Positions 47,170 to 54,947 of a stretch of DNA of 64,000 bases are shown here, one piece after another. The notes below the pieces were generated by a model. That model worked only from the letters and a program-made list of their open reading frames with translations, did not search any database and was not told the DNA's origin. A program made the position numbers and the translations under genes. The stretch comes from Sphingobacteriales bacterium (GTDB lineage Bacteria; Bacteroidota; Bacteroidia; Sphingobacteriales; Sphingobacteriaceae), in assembly GCA_015655115.1 (NCBI GenBank), contig JAATFQ010000175.1, positions 20,636 through 84,635 of the forward strand, written 5' to 3'. The stretch's first letter is position 1. Each line of letters opens with the position of its first letter.

Positions 47170-48291
47170 TTATATGGGCTCTTTTTTAAAAGAAAGCACA
47201 AAAGTAGTGCCCACATTTACCTTACTTTCCACAATTATAGCCCCACCTAAGGCAGTGAGATGTGTATGTACCAAATACAAGCCAATACCTTTGCTCTCCT
47301 TGTTTTGATGGAATACCTGATAAAGGCCAAATATCCTGTCCTTCACTTTCTCGGTATCAAAGCCCAGTCCGTTGTCTGAAAATACAAGATGGTTAGTTTG
47401 GTCCTTTACTTCAGTATGAATAGAAATCACGGGCAGTCTGTCTGGATGTGCATATTTAATGGCATTGGTAATTAAATTCAAAAAGATACTTTCCAGGTAG
47501 GCCCTGTTAAAAGAAATAGTTTCATAAGCGGAAAAATCGCATTCAATAGTCGTACTCGAATCTGTGATTAAAGAATTAATAGAGGTGGTTACTGTTTTGA
47601 GCGTAGTGATTAATTTCAATTCCTCTACAGGTGCATTAAACTTATCGTCGCTGATCGTCATGTCCACAAAATTATTCACCGTGTCATTCAATCGCTGGCT
47701 AGTTGCTTTCAGCATTTCTATCAGTTCCTGTGTCTCCTGATCGGTAATTTTAGAAACATTCAAAAGGTTAAAAATGGACAGTAGATTCCGTACCGGAGAC
47801 CTGATGTCATGTGAAGTCATCCGTGTAAACTGTTTCAGGTCTTCATTTAGCTTAGCGAGATTAGCTGTGAAAATACTTCTCTCTTCTTCCTGCAGCTTTT
47901 TTATAGTAATATTTTTGGCTATGGCGAACACTATTTTTTTATCATTTTCGGGCATAGATGTCCATGAAAGCCATACAATTTCGCCATCCTTTGTTAAATA
48001 ACGGTTCTCAAAATTCAGCAAGGGTGTCCCCTTATGAACATCATTCCTAACTATAGAAGTAACATTTTTATCATCACTAAATACAAAATCATTTACAGGT
48101 CTTGATAGCAGTTCCTCTTCGGTATAACCCAGTAATTTAGACACTGCCGGATTTATTTTCTTGAAGTATCCATCAAAGCCCGCTATACATAACAAATCAG
48201 GAGATAAATTAAATAGCGTGTTTAGAAGCTCATATTCATGGTACTGCTCTTTTAAAATACTGATGTATTCCAGATCATTGTTTTTTCCCAT
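47170..48291 (-). CDS. PAS-domain sensor histidine kinase, orphan
   Basis: 373 residues with no membrane segment, so cytoplasmic. A PAS domain (about 20-135; NPAVSKLLGYTEEEL and the PAC-like YLTKDGEIVWL) precedes a HisKA domain with the H-box TSHDIRSPVRN, then an ATPase domain with NLITNAIKYA, DNGLGFD and KGIGLYLVH. No response regulator is adjacent, so the partner is elsewhere. The PAS ligand cannot be told. Transcribed alone; shares a terminator with serS. Confidence 0.93.
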   Translation of the reverse strand: MGKNNDLEYISILKEQYHEYELLNTLFNLSPDLLCIAGFDGYFKKINPAVSKLLGYTEEELLSRPVNDFVFSDDKNVTSIVRNDVHKGTPLLNFENRYLTKDGEIVWLSWTSMPENDKKIVFAIAKNITIKKLQEEERSIFTANLAKLNEDLKQFTRMTSHDIRSPVRNLLSIFNLLNVSKITDQETQELIEMLKATSQRLNDTVNNFVDMTISDDKFNAPVEELKLITTLKTVTTSINSLITDSSTTIECDFSAYETISFNRAYLESIFLNLITNAIKYAHPDRLPVISIHTEVKDQTNHLVFSDNGLGFDTEKVKDRIFGLYQVFHQNKESKGIGLYLVHTHLTALGGAIIVESKVNVGTTFVLSFKKEPI

Positions 48292-48443
48292 ACTGATCAG
48301 CTTTTAAAAGATAAGTTTATATTGGTTTATACAGTATAGATTGTCATTTCAGGCCTTATAAGAACACACTAAACCATTCTGTTCTAAAAGGTAGTATTTT
48401 ATGTTAATATATCCTCATTTTTCTTCCCTAGGGAACAGGGCAT

Positions 48444-48475
48444 AAAAAAAGGGCAGTTCAGAGAGCTGCCCTTTT
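48444..48475 (-). terminator. Intrinsic terminator of the small tail-anchored protein gene
   Basis: GGGCAGTTC pairs with GAGCTGCCC (one G-T) around AGA, flanked by A7 and T5. On the minus strand the stem runs into seven T, just after the 102-residue gene. Confidence 0.88.
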
Positions 48476-48492
48476 TAAAAGATATTTTTAGA

Positions 48493-48801
48493 TTACAGGA
48501 TCAGGATCAGTAACAAGATAATAATAATGATTGCACCAACAGAAAGGTAAACACCACCACCCATAGCGCGGGCTTGTTGTTTCATTTCTTTTAGTTCTTT
48601 ACGTAATTCTTTTCTTTCAGATCTTGATAAATCTGATTTATCCATTGCTTTTATTTCTTCAACACGATTAGTGATCTTTTCTAATTGAACTTTTTGGTCT
48701 GCTGTTAATTCAACTTTGTCTTTAACAGTTGCAGCAGAAACAGAATTTGAACTAACACCTAAAGTGAAAATTAACGCGAGTGTGTAAATTAGTTTTTTCA
48801 T
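48493..48801 (-). CDS. Small exported coiled-coil protein with C-terminal hydrophobic tail
   Basis: 102 residues. A signal peptide (cleavage near SAA) is followed by a charged, helical segment rich in Lys and Glu (about 25-75) and a very hydrophobic tail (VGAIIIIILLLILIL) that should anchor the C-terminus in the inner membrane. I recognise the general design from Bacteroidota genomes but know no function. It forms its own unit with a strong terminator, which suggests real expression. Confidence 0.72.
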   Translation of the reverse strand: MKKLIYTLALIFTLGVSSNSVSAATVKDKVELTADQKVQLEKITNRVEEIKAMDKSDLSRSERKELRKELKEMKQQARAMGGGVYLSVGAIIIIILLLILIL

Positions 48802-48851
48802 AATTGTTGATTTGAAGGGTTTGAAATATTATACAGTGAGCCAATAACAAA

Positions 48852-48878
48852 AAACCTACCAAAAGCTTTGGTAGGTTT
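48852..48878 (-). terminator. Intrinsic terminator of the SIMPL gene
   Basis: AAACCTACCAAA pairs with TTTGGTAGGTTT (12 bp) around AGC. On the minus strand it ends in TTTTTTG, about 100 bases after the SIMPL stop. Confidence 0.82.
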
Positions 48879-48976
48879 GATTATGGTCTATATAGACCTT
48901 TAATAGATGTTAATCAATGTTTTTATTCGCGTTGTCCAATAAACACTGTTCAGAAAACTGTCCACTCTTTAAGGCA

Positions 48977-49681
48977 TTATTGAATTTCAAAAACAGTGTT
49001 CATCGTGTAGCTAAGCTTGATTTTTTTGAAGTCAATCTCAGGGGAAGAGGCCGACATGTCAGCACTTTCAGCCGTTCTCATCATCATTGTGTTGCGGTAA
49101 ACAGGTTGTGGGAAAGATTCATTATTCAATTCCTGAATGTCAATTACACTTCCCAGCTTGTTGCCCAGGCTTTCTACAAGGTACACCGCTTTAGCTTTTG
49201 CTGCCTGCAAAGCCTTAACCTTCAATTCTTTTTTCAGCACTTCAATCTTGGAATAATCATAGCTGTCGATATTAGTATAAGCAACACCTTTTGGGTCAAC
49301 TGCACCAATAATAGAATTCCATTTATTCAGGTCAGTAACTTTCAGCCTGTACTGTTTGCTCACTAAAAACTCAGGGTTTTTCTTTTTCTCAGCTACAGTA
49401 TTATAGCTTGATAAATTGTTGATCATTAAATTATCCTTTGTGATCCCAGCCCCCTGCACTGCATTGAACAATTGTGTTTCCAGCTCAGCGATTTCTACTT
49501 TTTTCTTGCTGTTACCATCCTTCAGGTATTCCTTCAGCGAAATACTGATATAAATAATGTCCGGTGTAACCTCAGTTTCGGCAGTACCGCTAACGGTAAT
49601 TTTCTTACGTAAATCTACTTGTTGGGCCATGGCACTTATACTTAATAAGGCTATAAAGGCTAGAGTGAATAATTTTCTCAT
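48977..49681 (-). CDS. SIMPL (DUF541) domain periplasmic protein
   Basis: 234 residues. A signal peptide ends SAMAQ. The remainder is a SIMPL/DUF541 domain with the typical opening ITVSGTAETEVTPDIIYISISL and the paired segments that form its two-fold structure. Family members such as E. coli YggE and Campylobacter BP26 are periplasmic oligomers linked with stress; no enzyme activity is established. Single-gene unit. Confidence 0.88.
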   Translation of the reverse strand: MRKLFTLAFIALLSISAMAQQVDLRKKITVSGTAETEVTPDIIYISISLKEYLKDGNSKKKVEIAELETQLFNAVQGAGITKDNLMINNLSSYNTVAEKKKNPEFLVSKQYRLKVTDLNKWNSIIGAVDPKGVAYTNIDSYDYSKIEVLKKELKVKALQAAKAKAVYLVESLGNKLGSVIDIQELNNESFPQPVYRNTMMMRTAESADMSASSPEIDFKKIKLSYTMNTVFEIQ

Positions 49682-49998
49682 TATAATTTTATTTGTGTGT
49701 TGTTATTGGATAGATGTAAAAACCGTACCGTTTCCATACTATCCGGAAAAAAATATCATTAATATTTTCAACGGACCGTCCATCGGCCCTATCAAATAAG
49801 CATCGGAGGCTATTAATAACAATGTACCGCATCTAAGAAAGGGCGGTATTTCACCGTTGTAATCCAGTCAATAAGGTAAATTCAGGATTTCCCTTTGGTC
49901 AGGCACAATATTCATATAACAAAGCAATACCATATAGCAAAAAAGAGGCCGCGTCACGATTAATGATGCAGCCTCTTCAAGATCTTTGAACGTTAAGC
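49682..49998. other. Non-coding gap upstream of the SIMPL gene and downstream of lspA
   Basis: No ORF here has gene-like features; the plus-strand 80-residue entry is antisense to SIMPL. I see an AT-rich 7-bp inverted repeat (AAAATAT-CATTA-ATATTTT) and the lspA terminator at the far end, nothing else. Confidence 0.6.
49943..49977 (-). terminator. Intrinsic terminator of the ileS-dksA-lspA operon
   Basis: AAGAGGC pairs with GCCTCTT, extended inward by GCGTCA/TGATGC with one C-A mismatch. On the minus strand the stem runs into TTTTTT, about 20 bases after the lspA stop. Confidence 0.82.
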
Positions 49999-50601
49999 CT
50001 AATCTTCTACAATCTCATTATTAGGCCCTATATCTTCCTTCACCTCTTCCTTAAAATATGTTTTCTGAAAAATCAGGATCAGGATTACGCCCACAGAAAT
50101 GGCGGCATCAGCAACATTAAACACAGGCCTGAAAAATACATAATCCTCACCGCCCCAGATAGGGACCCATTTAGGGAAAAAACCTTCCAGGATAGGGAAA
50201 TAAAACATATCTACCACCTTGCCATGGAACAGCGTAGAATAGCCGTATATTTTTCCGTACAATACAGAGTCGATAATATTTCCCAATGCGCCGGCAAAGA
50301 TCAGCGCCACATTCAGGATCAATCCCCTATGGTATTTATTTTTAATTAAATAATATAGGCCATACCCAATCCCAGCCACGGCACCGATTCTAAACAGAGA
50401 TAAAGCAAGCTTTCCAAACTCCCCGCCAAACTCCATGCCGAAGGCCATGCCATTGTTTTCTGTGAAATGTATAATGAACCAGTTACCGATGATTTTAAAT
50501 TCCTGACCGATATACATATTGGTCTTAATCCAGGTTTTCAAAACCTGGTCGGCAAGTAATACCAGAAAAATAACCAGTATCGGTTTAGTATAGCCTTTCA
50601 T
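49999..50601 (-). CDS. lspA: Lipoprotein signal peptidase (signal peptidase II)
   Basis: 200 residues, four membrane helices. The catalytic aspartates lie in GALGNIIDSVLYG and in FNVADAAISVG, and the conserved NNGMAFG precedes them. It cuts prolipoproteins before the lipidated cysteine. Its ATG overlaps the stop of the DksA-like gene (TAATG). Slightly longer than the E. coli enzyme because of a charged C-terminal tail and an inserted loop (about 120-150). Confidence 0.95.
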   Translation of the reverse strand: MKGYTKPILVIFLVLLADQVLKTWIKTNMYIGQEFKIIGNWFIIHFTENNGMAFGMEFGGEFGKLALSLFRIGAVAGIGYGLYYLIKNKYHRGLILNVALIFAGALGNIIDSVLYGKIYGYSTLFHGKVVDMFYFPILEGFFPKWVPIWGGEDYVFFRPVFNVADAAISVGVILILIFQKTYFKEEVKEDIGPNNEIVED

Positions 50602-50984
50602 TATGCCTGCTTCAATTTAGCTTCCATACTTAAAGTAGCGTGAGGCACCGCACGTAAGCGTTCTTTCTGAATCAGTTTACCTGTTTCGCGGCAAATACCG
50701 TAAGTTTTATTTTCGATCCTTACCAGTGCAGCTTCCAGGTTATCTATAAACTTTTTCTGACGGGCAGCTAATTGGTTCAATTGTTCTTTTTCCATCGTAG
50801 CAGATCCATCTTCCAGTGTTTTATATGCACCCGAGGTATCCTCTGTTCCATTAGAATTGGGGCTGCTCAGTGACTTAGTCAGGGAGAGGAATTCTTCTCT
50901 GGCCATACGAAGTTTATCCTGGATCAGCTCTTTAAATTCTTGAAGCTCAGCATCTGAGTAACGTGTTTTTGTAGGTTTTTCCAT
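50601..50984 (-). CDS. TraR/DksA-family protein without an intact zinc finger
   Basis: The track starts at 51026, inside the end of ileS, but MEKPTKTRYSD at 50984 is the better start (127 residues, 7 bases after the ileS stop). A coiled-coil N-terminal half is followed by the DksA-type C-terminal segment YGICRETGKLIQKERLRAVPHA. Only one of the four zinc cysteines is present. DksA-like proteins bind in the RNA polymerase secondary channel; whether this one does is inferred. Translationally coupled with ileS and lspA. Confidence 0.88.
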   Translation of the reverse strand: MEKPTKTRYSDAELQEFKELIQDKLRMAREEFLSLTKSLSSPNSNGTEDTSGAYKTLEDGSATMEKEQLNQLAARQKKFIDNLEAALVRIENKTYGICRETGKLIQKERLRAVPHATLSMEAKLKQA

Positions 50985-50991
50985 AATTAAA

Positions 50992-53900
50992 TTATTGTTT
51001 TGCAATCGAGATCTGCAGTTCAACATCCTCGATTACTATTTTGTTTCCTGTATCTATTTGCGCTAGCAAATTAATCTGATCCGCTAAAACCTCCGTGCAA
51101 ATGTAGGCTTTATTCTGTTCTACAGCAGCGGTAATCAAATTATCCTTCTGTAAATTAACTGTGATGCGGTCAGTCACCTCAAAGTTCAGTTCCTTTCTTA
51201 AATTCTGTATCCTGTTTACCAGCTCGCGGGATAAACCTTCCTGCTTCAATTCGTCTGTCAATGTAACATCCAAAGCAACAGTGAGGTTACCTAAGTTCGT
51301 CACCTGCCATCCCGGAATATCCTCAGCAATAATTTCCACATCTTCAAGCAGTATAATATAGTCAGTTTCCGGCACAAAATATTTGCCTTCTGATTCAAAA
51401 AGTGTTAAATCTTCTGCACTCATTCCAGTAACCTTTTCTGCTACAGATTTCATGTCTTTCCCCACCTTCGGGCCTAAGGCCTTAAAGTTTGGCTTAATCT
51501 TTTTCTTAATGAAACCTGCAGTATCTGTAATATATTCAATATTTTTGACATTTGTTTCAGATAATATAATTTCTTTAACCAGTTCAACTCTTTCTTTAAA
51601 GGTGTTGTCTAAGACAGGGATTAATATTTTTGCGAGAGGCTGGCGGACATTGATGCCAGACTTCTTTCTTAGCGAAAGTACCATTGAAGAGATGTTCTGT
51701 GCAAGTAACATACGCTCATTCAGTTCTATGTCTATTAGCGAAGTATCGCCCTCTTTCCACAAACTTAAATGTACGGATTGTTCGGCACCAGCAGTTTTTG
51801 AGACAGTTAAGTTCTGGTACAGCCAGTCTGCAAAGAATGGTGCTATGGGCGCCATCAGTTGGGAAACGCTCGTCAGGCAAGTATACAATGTTTCATAAGC
51901 AGCTTTCTTATCTGCAGTCATCTCACCCTTCCAGAAGCGGCGGCGCGACAAGCGGATATACCAGTCGCTCAGGTGTTCGTCAACAAAAGCCTGGATAGCC
52001 CTGGCAGCTTTTGTAGGCTCATACGTATTGTAGCTGTCATCCACTTCATCGATCAGGTTTTGCAGTAGCGATAAAATCCAGCGGTCAAGTTCAGAACGTT
52101 CCTCTACAGGTGTTTCATTGTTCTCATCAATCTCAAACTGATCTATATTTGCATATAGTGCAAAGAAAGCATAAGTATTATATAAAGTGCCGAAGAATTT
52201 GCGGCGCACCTCTTCAATTCCCTCCGTATTGAACTTCAGGTTATCCCAGGGCGACGCATTGCTGATCATATACCATCTTGTGGCATCAGCACTGTATGTG
52301 TCTATCGTATGGAAAGGATCAACTCCATTTCCAAGGCGCTTAGACATTTTGTTCCCGTTTTTATCCAGTACCAGTCCGTTGGATACCACATTTTTATACG
52401 CAATACCTTTATTCCCGACGCGCTCATTTATTTCTTTAATCTCATCACTCGTCTTACTCAGCATCACTGCGATAGCGTGCAGGGTAAAAAACCAGCCTCG
52501 GGTCTGATCCACACCTTCAGCAATAAAATCTGCCGGGTAAGCATTCTCAAACTCTTCTTTATTTTCAAAAGGGAAATGCCATTGTGCATAGGGCATTGCA
52601 CCACTATCAAACCAAACGTCGATCAGGTCCAGCTCGCGGACCATTTTTTCGCCTTTATCAGAAACCAGGATCACATCATCCACAAACGGACGGTGCATAT
52701 CCTTCAGCTCAAAAGCAGCCTCCATAAAGCCAGCGTCGACAGCCTTTTTGATCTCTGCATTCAGCTCTGCAATAGAACCTATACATTTCTCCTCAGTACC
52801 ATCCGCTGTTCTCCAGATCGGCAGGGGCGTGCCCCAGTACCTTGAACGGGATAAATTCCAGTCCACCAGATTTTCCAGCCAGTTGCCGAAACGGCCTGTT
52901 CCAGTAGCTTCTGGTTTCCAGTTAATGGATTTATTAAGCTCCACCATTTTCTCTTTTACTGCTGTAGTCCTGATAAACCAGCTATCCAGCGGATAGTATA
53001 AAACAGGCTTATCCGTTCTCCAGCAATGTGGATAACTGTGTTCATATTTCTTAACGTCGAATGCTTTATTCTCTTCTTTCAGCTTAATCGCGATCAATAC
53101 ATCCGTAGGCTTAAAATCCGGAGCACGACGTTCTTCGTCAGTATAATATTCCTCTTTAACATAGTAGCCGGCAAAGTCAGACACCTCGTCTACAAACTTA
53201 CCTTGTTTGTTCACTAAAGGCAGTTCATTTCCCTGCTCGTCAAATACCATCACTGCAGGCACGCCATTTTCTTTGGCCACCCTGAAATCGTCTGCACCAA
53301 ACACCGAAGCGATGTGTACAATACCAGTACCATCTTCCGTAGTTACATAATCTGCCGGAATAACGCGGAAAGCATTTTCCTCCAGATCAGCATTAGTTAC
53401 ATAGGGCATCAGCTGGTGGTACCGTAAGCCTACCAGCTCCTTGCCGGTAAACTCAGCAGTTACTGTCCATGGGATCAATTTATCACCGCCTTTATAGTCC
53501 TCAAAAGAAAGATTTTCTGCTTCGCTTTTAAAATGTTTAGCCACAAGGTCCTTCGCCAGGATAACGCTAACCGGTAAAAATGTATACTGGTTAAAAGTTT
53601 TCACCTTCACATAGGTGATCTTCTCACCTACGGCTAAAGCACCGTTAGAAGGCAATGTCCATGGCGTAGTCGTCCATGCTATAAATGCTGTTTCCTCTGT
53701 GTCATTTTCAAAAATCACAGGTATAAGCGTATGCTGCTGCTCTCTTTTGATAAAAAACTGACCTGTTACAGAAGTATCCTTCAGCATTTTGTAGCAGCCC
53801 GGCTGGTTCAGCTCATGCGAGCTCAGCCCGGTGCCTGCGGCAGGGGAATACGGCTGCACGGTATACCCTTTATACAAAAGGCCTTTATCATAAAAAGTCT

Positions 53901-54390
53901 TCAGGATCCACCAGAGCGACTCAATATATTCATTTTCATATGTGATATATGGTTTTTCCAGGTCAACCCAGTAGCCCATTTTTTCAGTAAGGTCATTCCA
54001 TATATCCGTATAGCGCATCACTTCCTCACGGCAGGCTGCGTTATACTCTTCAACAGTAATCTTAGTGCCTATATCAATTTTGGTAATGCCCAGTTTCTTC
54101 TCTACGGCAAGCTCAATAGGCAGTCCATGTGTATCCCATCCACCTTTACGTTTCACCTGGAAACCTTTGAGGGTTTTATAACGACAGAAAATATCCTTAA
54201 TCGCACGTGCCATCACATGGTGTATGCCAGGCATTCCATTCGCTGAAGGCGGGCCTTCATAAAAAGTAAAAGGGTTTGCTTTTGATCTGGTAGAAATACT
54301 TTTTTCAAAGATGTTTTCCGCTTTCCAAAATTCGAGTATCTCCTTACCTATTTTCGGTAGTTCTAGTTGTTTAAATTCCCTATACATCAA
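50992..54390 (-). CDS. ileS: Isoleucyl-tRNA synthetase
   Basis: 1132 residues. Class I synthetase with the HIGH-like GIHH within PPSANGMPGIHH, the WDTHGLPIE editing or active-site region and the KMSKR motif (GNKMSKRLGNG). The N-terminal signature and length (over 1100 rather than about 940) fit the type-2, eukaryote-like IleRS that is less sensitive to mupirocin; this is inference from sequence style. First gene of ileS-dksA-lspA. Confidence 0.96.
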   Translation of the reverse strand: MMYREFKQLELPKIGKEILEFWKAENIFEKSISTRSKANPFTFYEGPPSANGMPGIHHVMARAIKDIFCRYKTLKGFQVKRKGGWDTHGLPIELAVEKKLGITKIDIGTKITVEEYNAACREEVMRYTDIWNDLTEKMGYWVDLEKPYITYENEYIESLWWILKTFYDKGLLYKGYTVQPYSPAAGTGLSSHELNQPGCYKMLKDTSVTGQFFIKREQQHTLIPVIFENDTEETAFIAWTTTPWTLPSNGALAVGEKITYVKVKTFNQYTFLPVSVILAKDLVAKHFKSEAENLSFEDYKGGDKLIPWTVTAEFTGKELVGLRYHQLMPYVTNADLEENAFRVIPADYVTTEDGTGIVHIASVFGADDFRVAKENGVPAVMVFDEQGNELPLVNKQGKFVDEVSDFAGYYVKEEYYTDEERRAPDFKPTDVLIAIKLKEENKAFDVKKYEHSYPHCWRTDKPVLYYPLDSWFIRTTAVKEKMVELNKSINWKPEATGTGRFGNWLENLVDWNLSRSRYWGTPLPIWRTADGTEEKCIGSIAELNAEIKKAVDAGFMEAAFELKDMHRPFVDDVILVSDKGEKMVRELDLIDVWFDSGAMPYAQWHFPFENKEEFENAYPADFIAEGVDQTRGWFFTLHAIAVMLSKTSDEIKEINERVGNKGIAYKNVVSNGLVLDKNGNKMSKRLGNGVDPFHTIDTYSADATRWYMISNASPWDNLKFNTEGIEEVRRKFFGTLYNTYAFFALYANIDQFEIDENNETPVEERSELDRWILSLLQNLIDEVDDSYNTYEPTKAARAIQAFVDEHLSDWYIRLSRRRFWKGEMTADKKAAYETLYTCLTSVSQLMAPIAPFFADWLYQNLTVSKTAGAEQSVHLSLWKEGDTSLIDIELNERMLLAQNISSMVLSLRKKSGINVRQPLAKILIPVLDNTFKERVELVKEIILSETNVKNIEYITDTAGFIKKKIKPNFKALGPKVGKDMKSVAEKVTGMSAEDLTLFESEGKYFVPETDYIILLEDVEIIAEDIPGWQVTNLGNLTVALDVTLTDELKQEGLSRELVNRIQNLRKELNFEVTDRITVNLQKDNLITAAVEQNKAYICTEVLADQINLLAQIDTGNKIVIEDVELQISIAKQ

Positions 54391-54416
54391 TCCGGTATCT
54401 TAAAAAAATAAGGATG

Positions 54417-54424
54417 CAAAGTTA
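54417..54424 (-). promoter_or_regulatory. Bacteroidota -7 element TAACTTTG before ileS
   Basis: Exact TAnnTTTG match on the minus strand, 26 bases before the ileS start codon; no clear -33. Confidence 0.5.
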
Positions 54425-54583
54425 CAAATTAAGAATGGGAAAAGATAGAAGTGGAAGGAAATCATTGTCACCAAAAAACCAAAACATGATTATGTATCTC
54501 TTTGCCATAAAAAATTGCGGAGGGAATTTTGGTTTAGTTTTTGTTATCTTTAACGACAAATAATAAGCTAATCATCTACCGTT

Positions 54584-54853
54584 ATGATAAAGATAATGAA
54601 ACTTCAGAAAGCTGTATTAGCTTTTATACTTGGCGTATTTGCATTAGTTGCTTTTCTGATCCTCAATGCCAATGATATTGAATGGAGCAAGTATATACTT
54701 GAGCTGTCAGGTGTGTTTTTGATGCTGGGCGCTTTGTTATTCTTTTATCCTATTTTATTTGCCCGTAAAGATAAAGATGGAACTGTAGAGCTTGATCCTG
54801 AGGTGGCTATAGATAAACCCTCAGAGAAAGATGAAAGTAATTCTGGCAGCTAA
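54584..54853 (+). CDS. Small two-helix membrane protein, unknown
   Basis: 89 residues. Two membrane helices (about 8-27 and 39-62) and an acidic C-terminal tail (DPEVAIDKPSEKDE). M5 is a possible start. I recognise no family. It stands alone between ileS and the phosphatase fusion. The end of the gene overlaps a weak stem (TTCTGG...CCAGAA, 54841-54867). Confidence 0.65.
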   Translation: MIKIMKLQKAVLAFILGVFALVAFLILNANDIEWSKYILELSGVFLMLGALLFFYPILFARKDKDGTVELDPEVAIDKPSEKDESNSGS

Positions 54854-54867
54854 TCAGCTAACCAGAA
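54841..54867 (+). terminator. Weak stem-loop at the end of the 89-residue gene
   Basis: TTCTGG-AGCT pairs with AGCT-CCAGAA with an internal bulge; followed only by TTTAG. It is the one convergent junction in the window without a strong hairpin. Confidence 0.35.
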
Positions 54868-54947
54868 TTTAGAAACAGGACTTTCAAAGACAACAATATT
54901 TTTTATTCAGGCATAGTTTTAAATATGTTTATTAGATTTATGTCATT

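Noticed and set aside
51383-54246. Several plus-strand ORFs of 100-178 residues (51383, 52309, 53731)
   Set aside because: All are antisense to ileS, a certain gene; no start-site or motif support.
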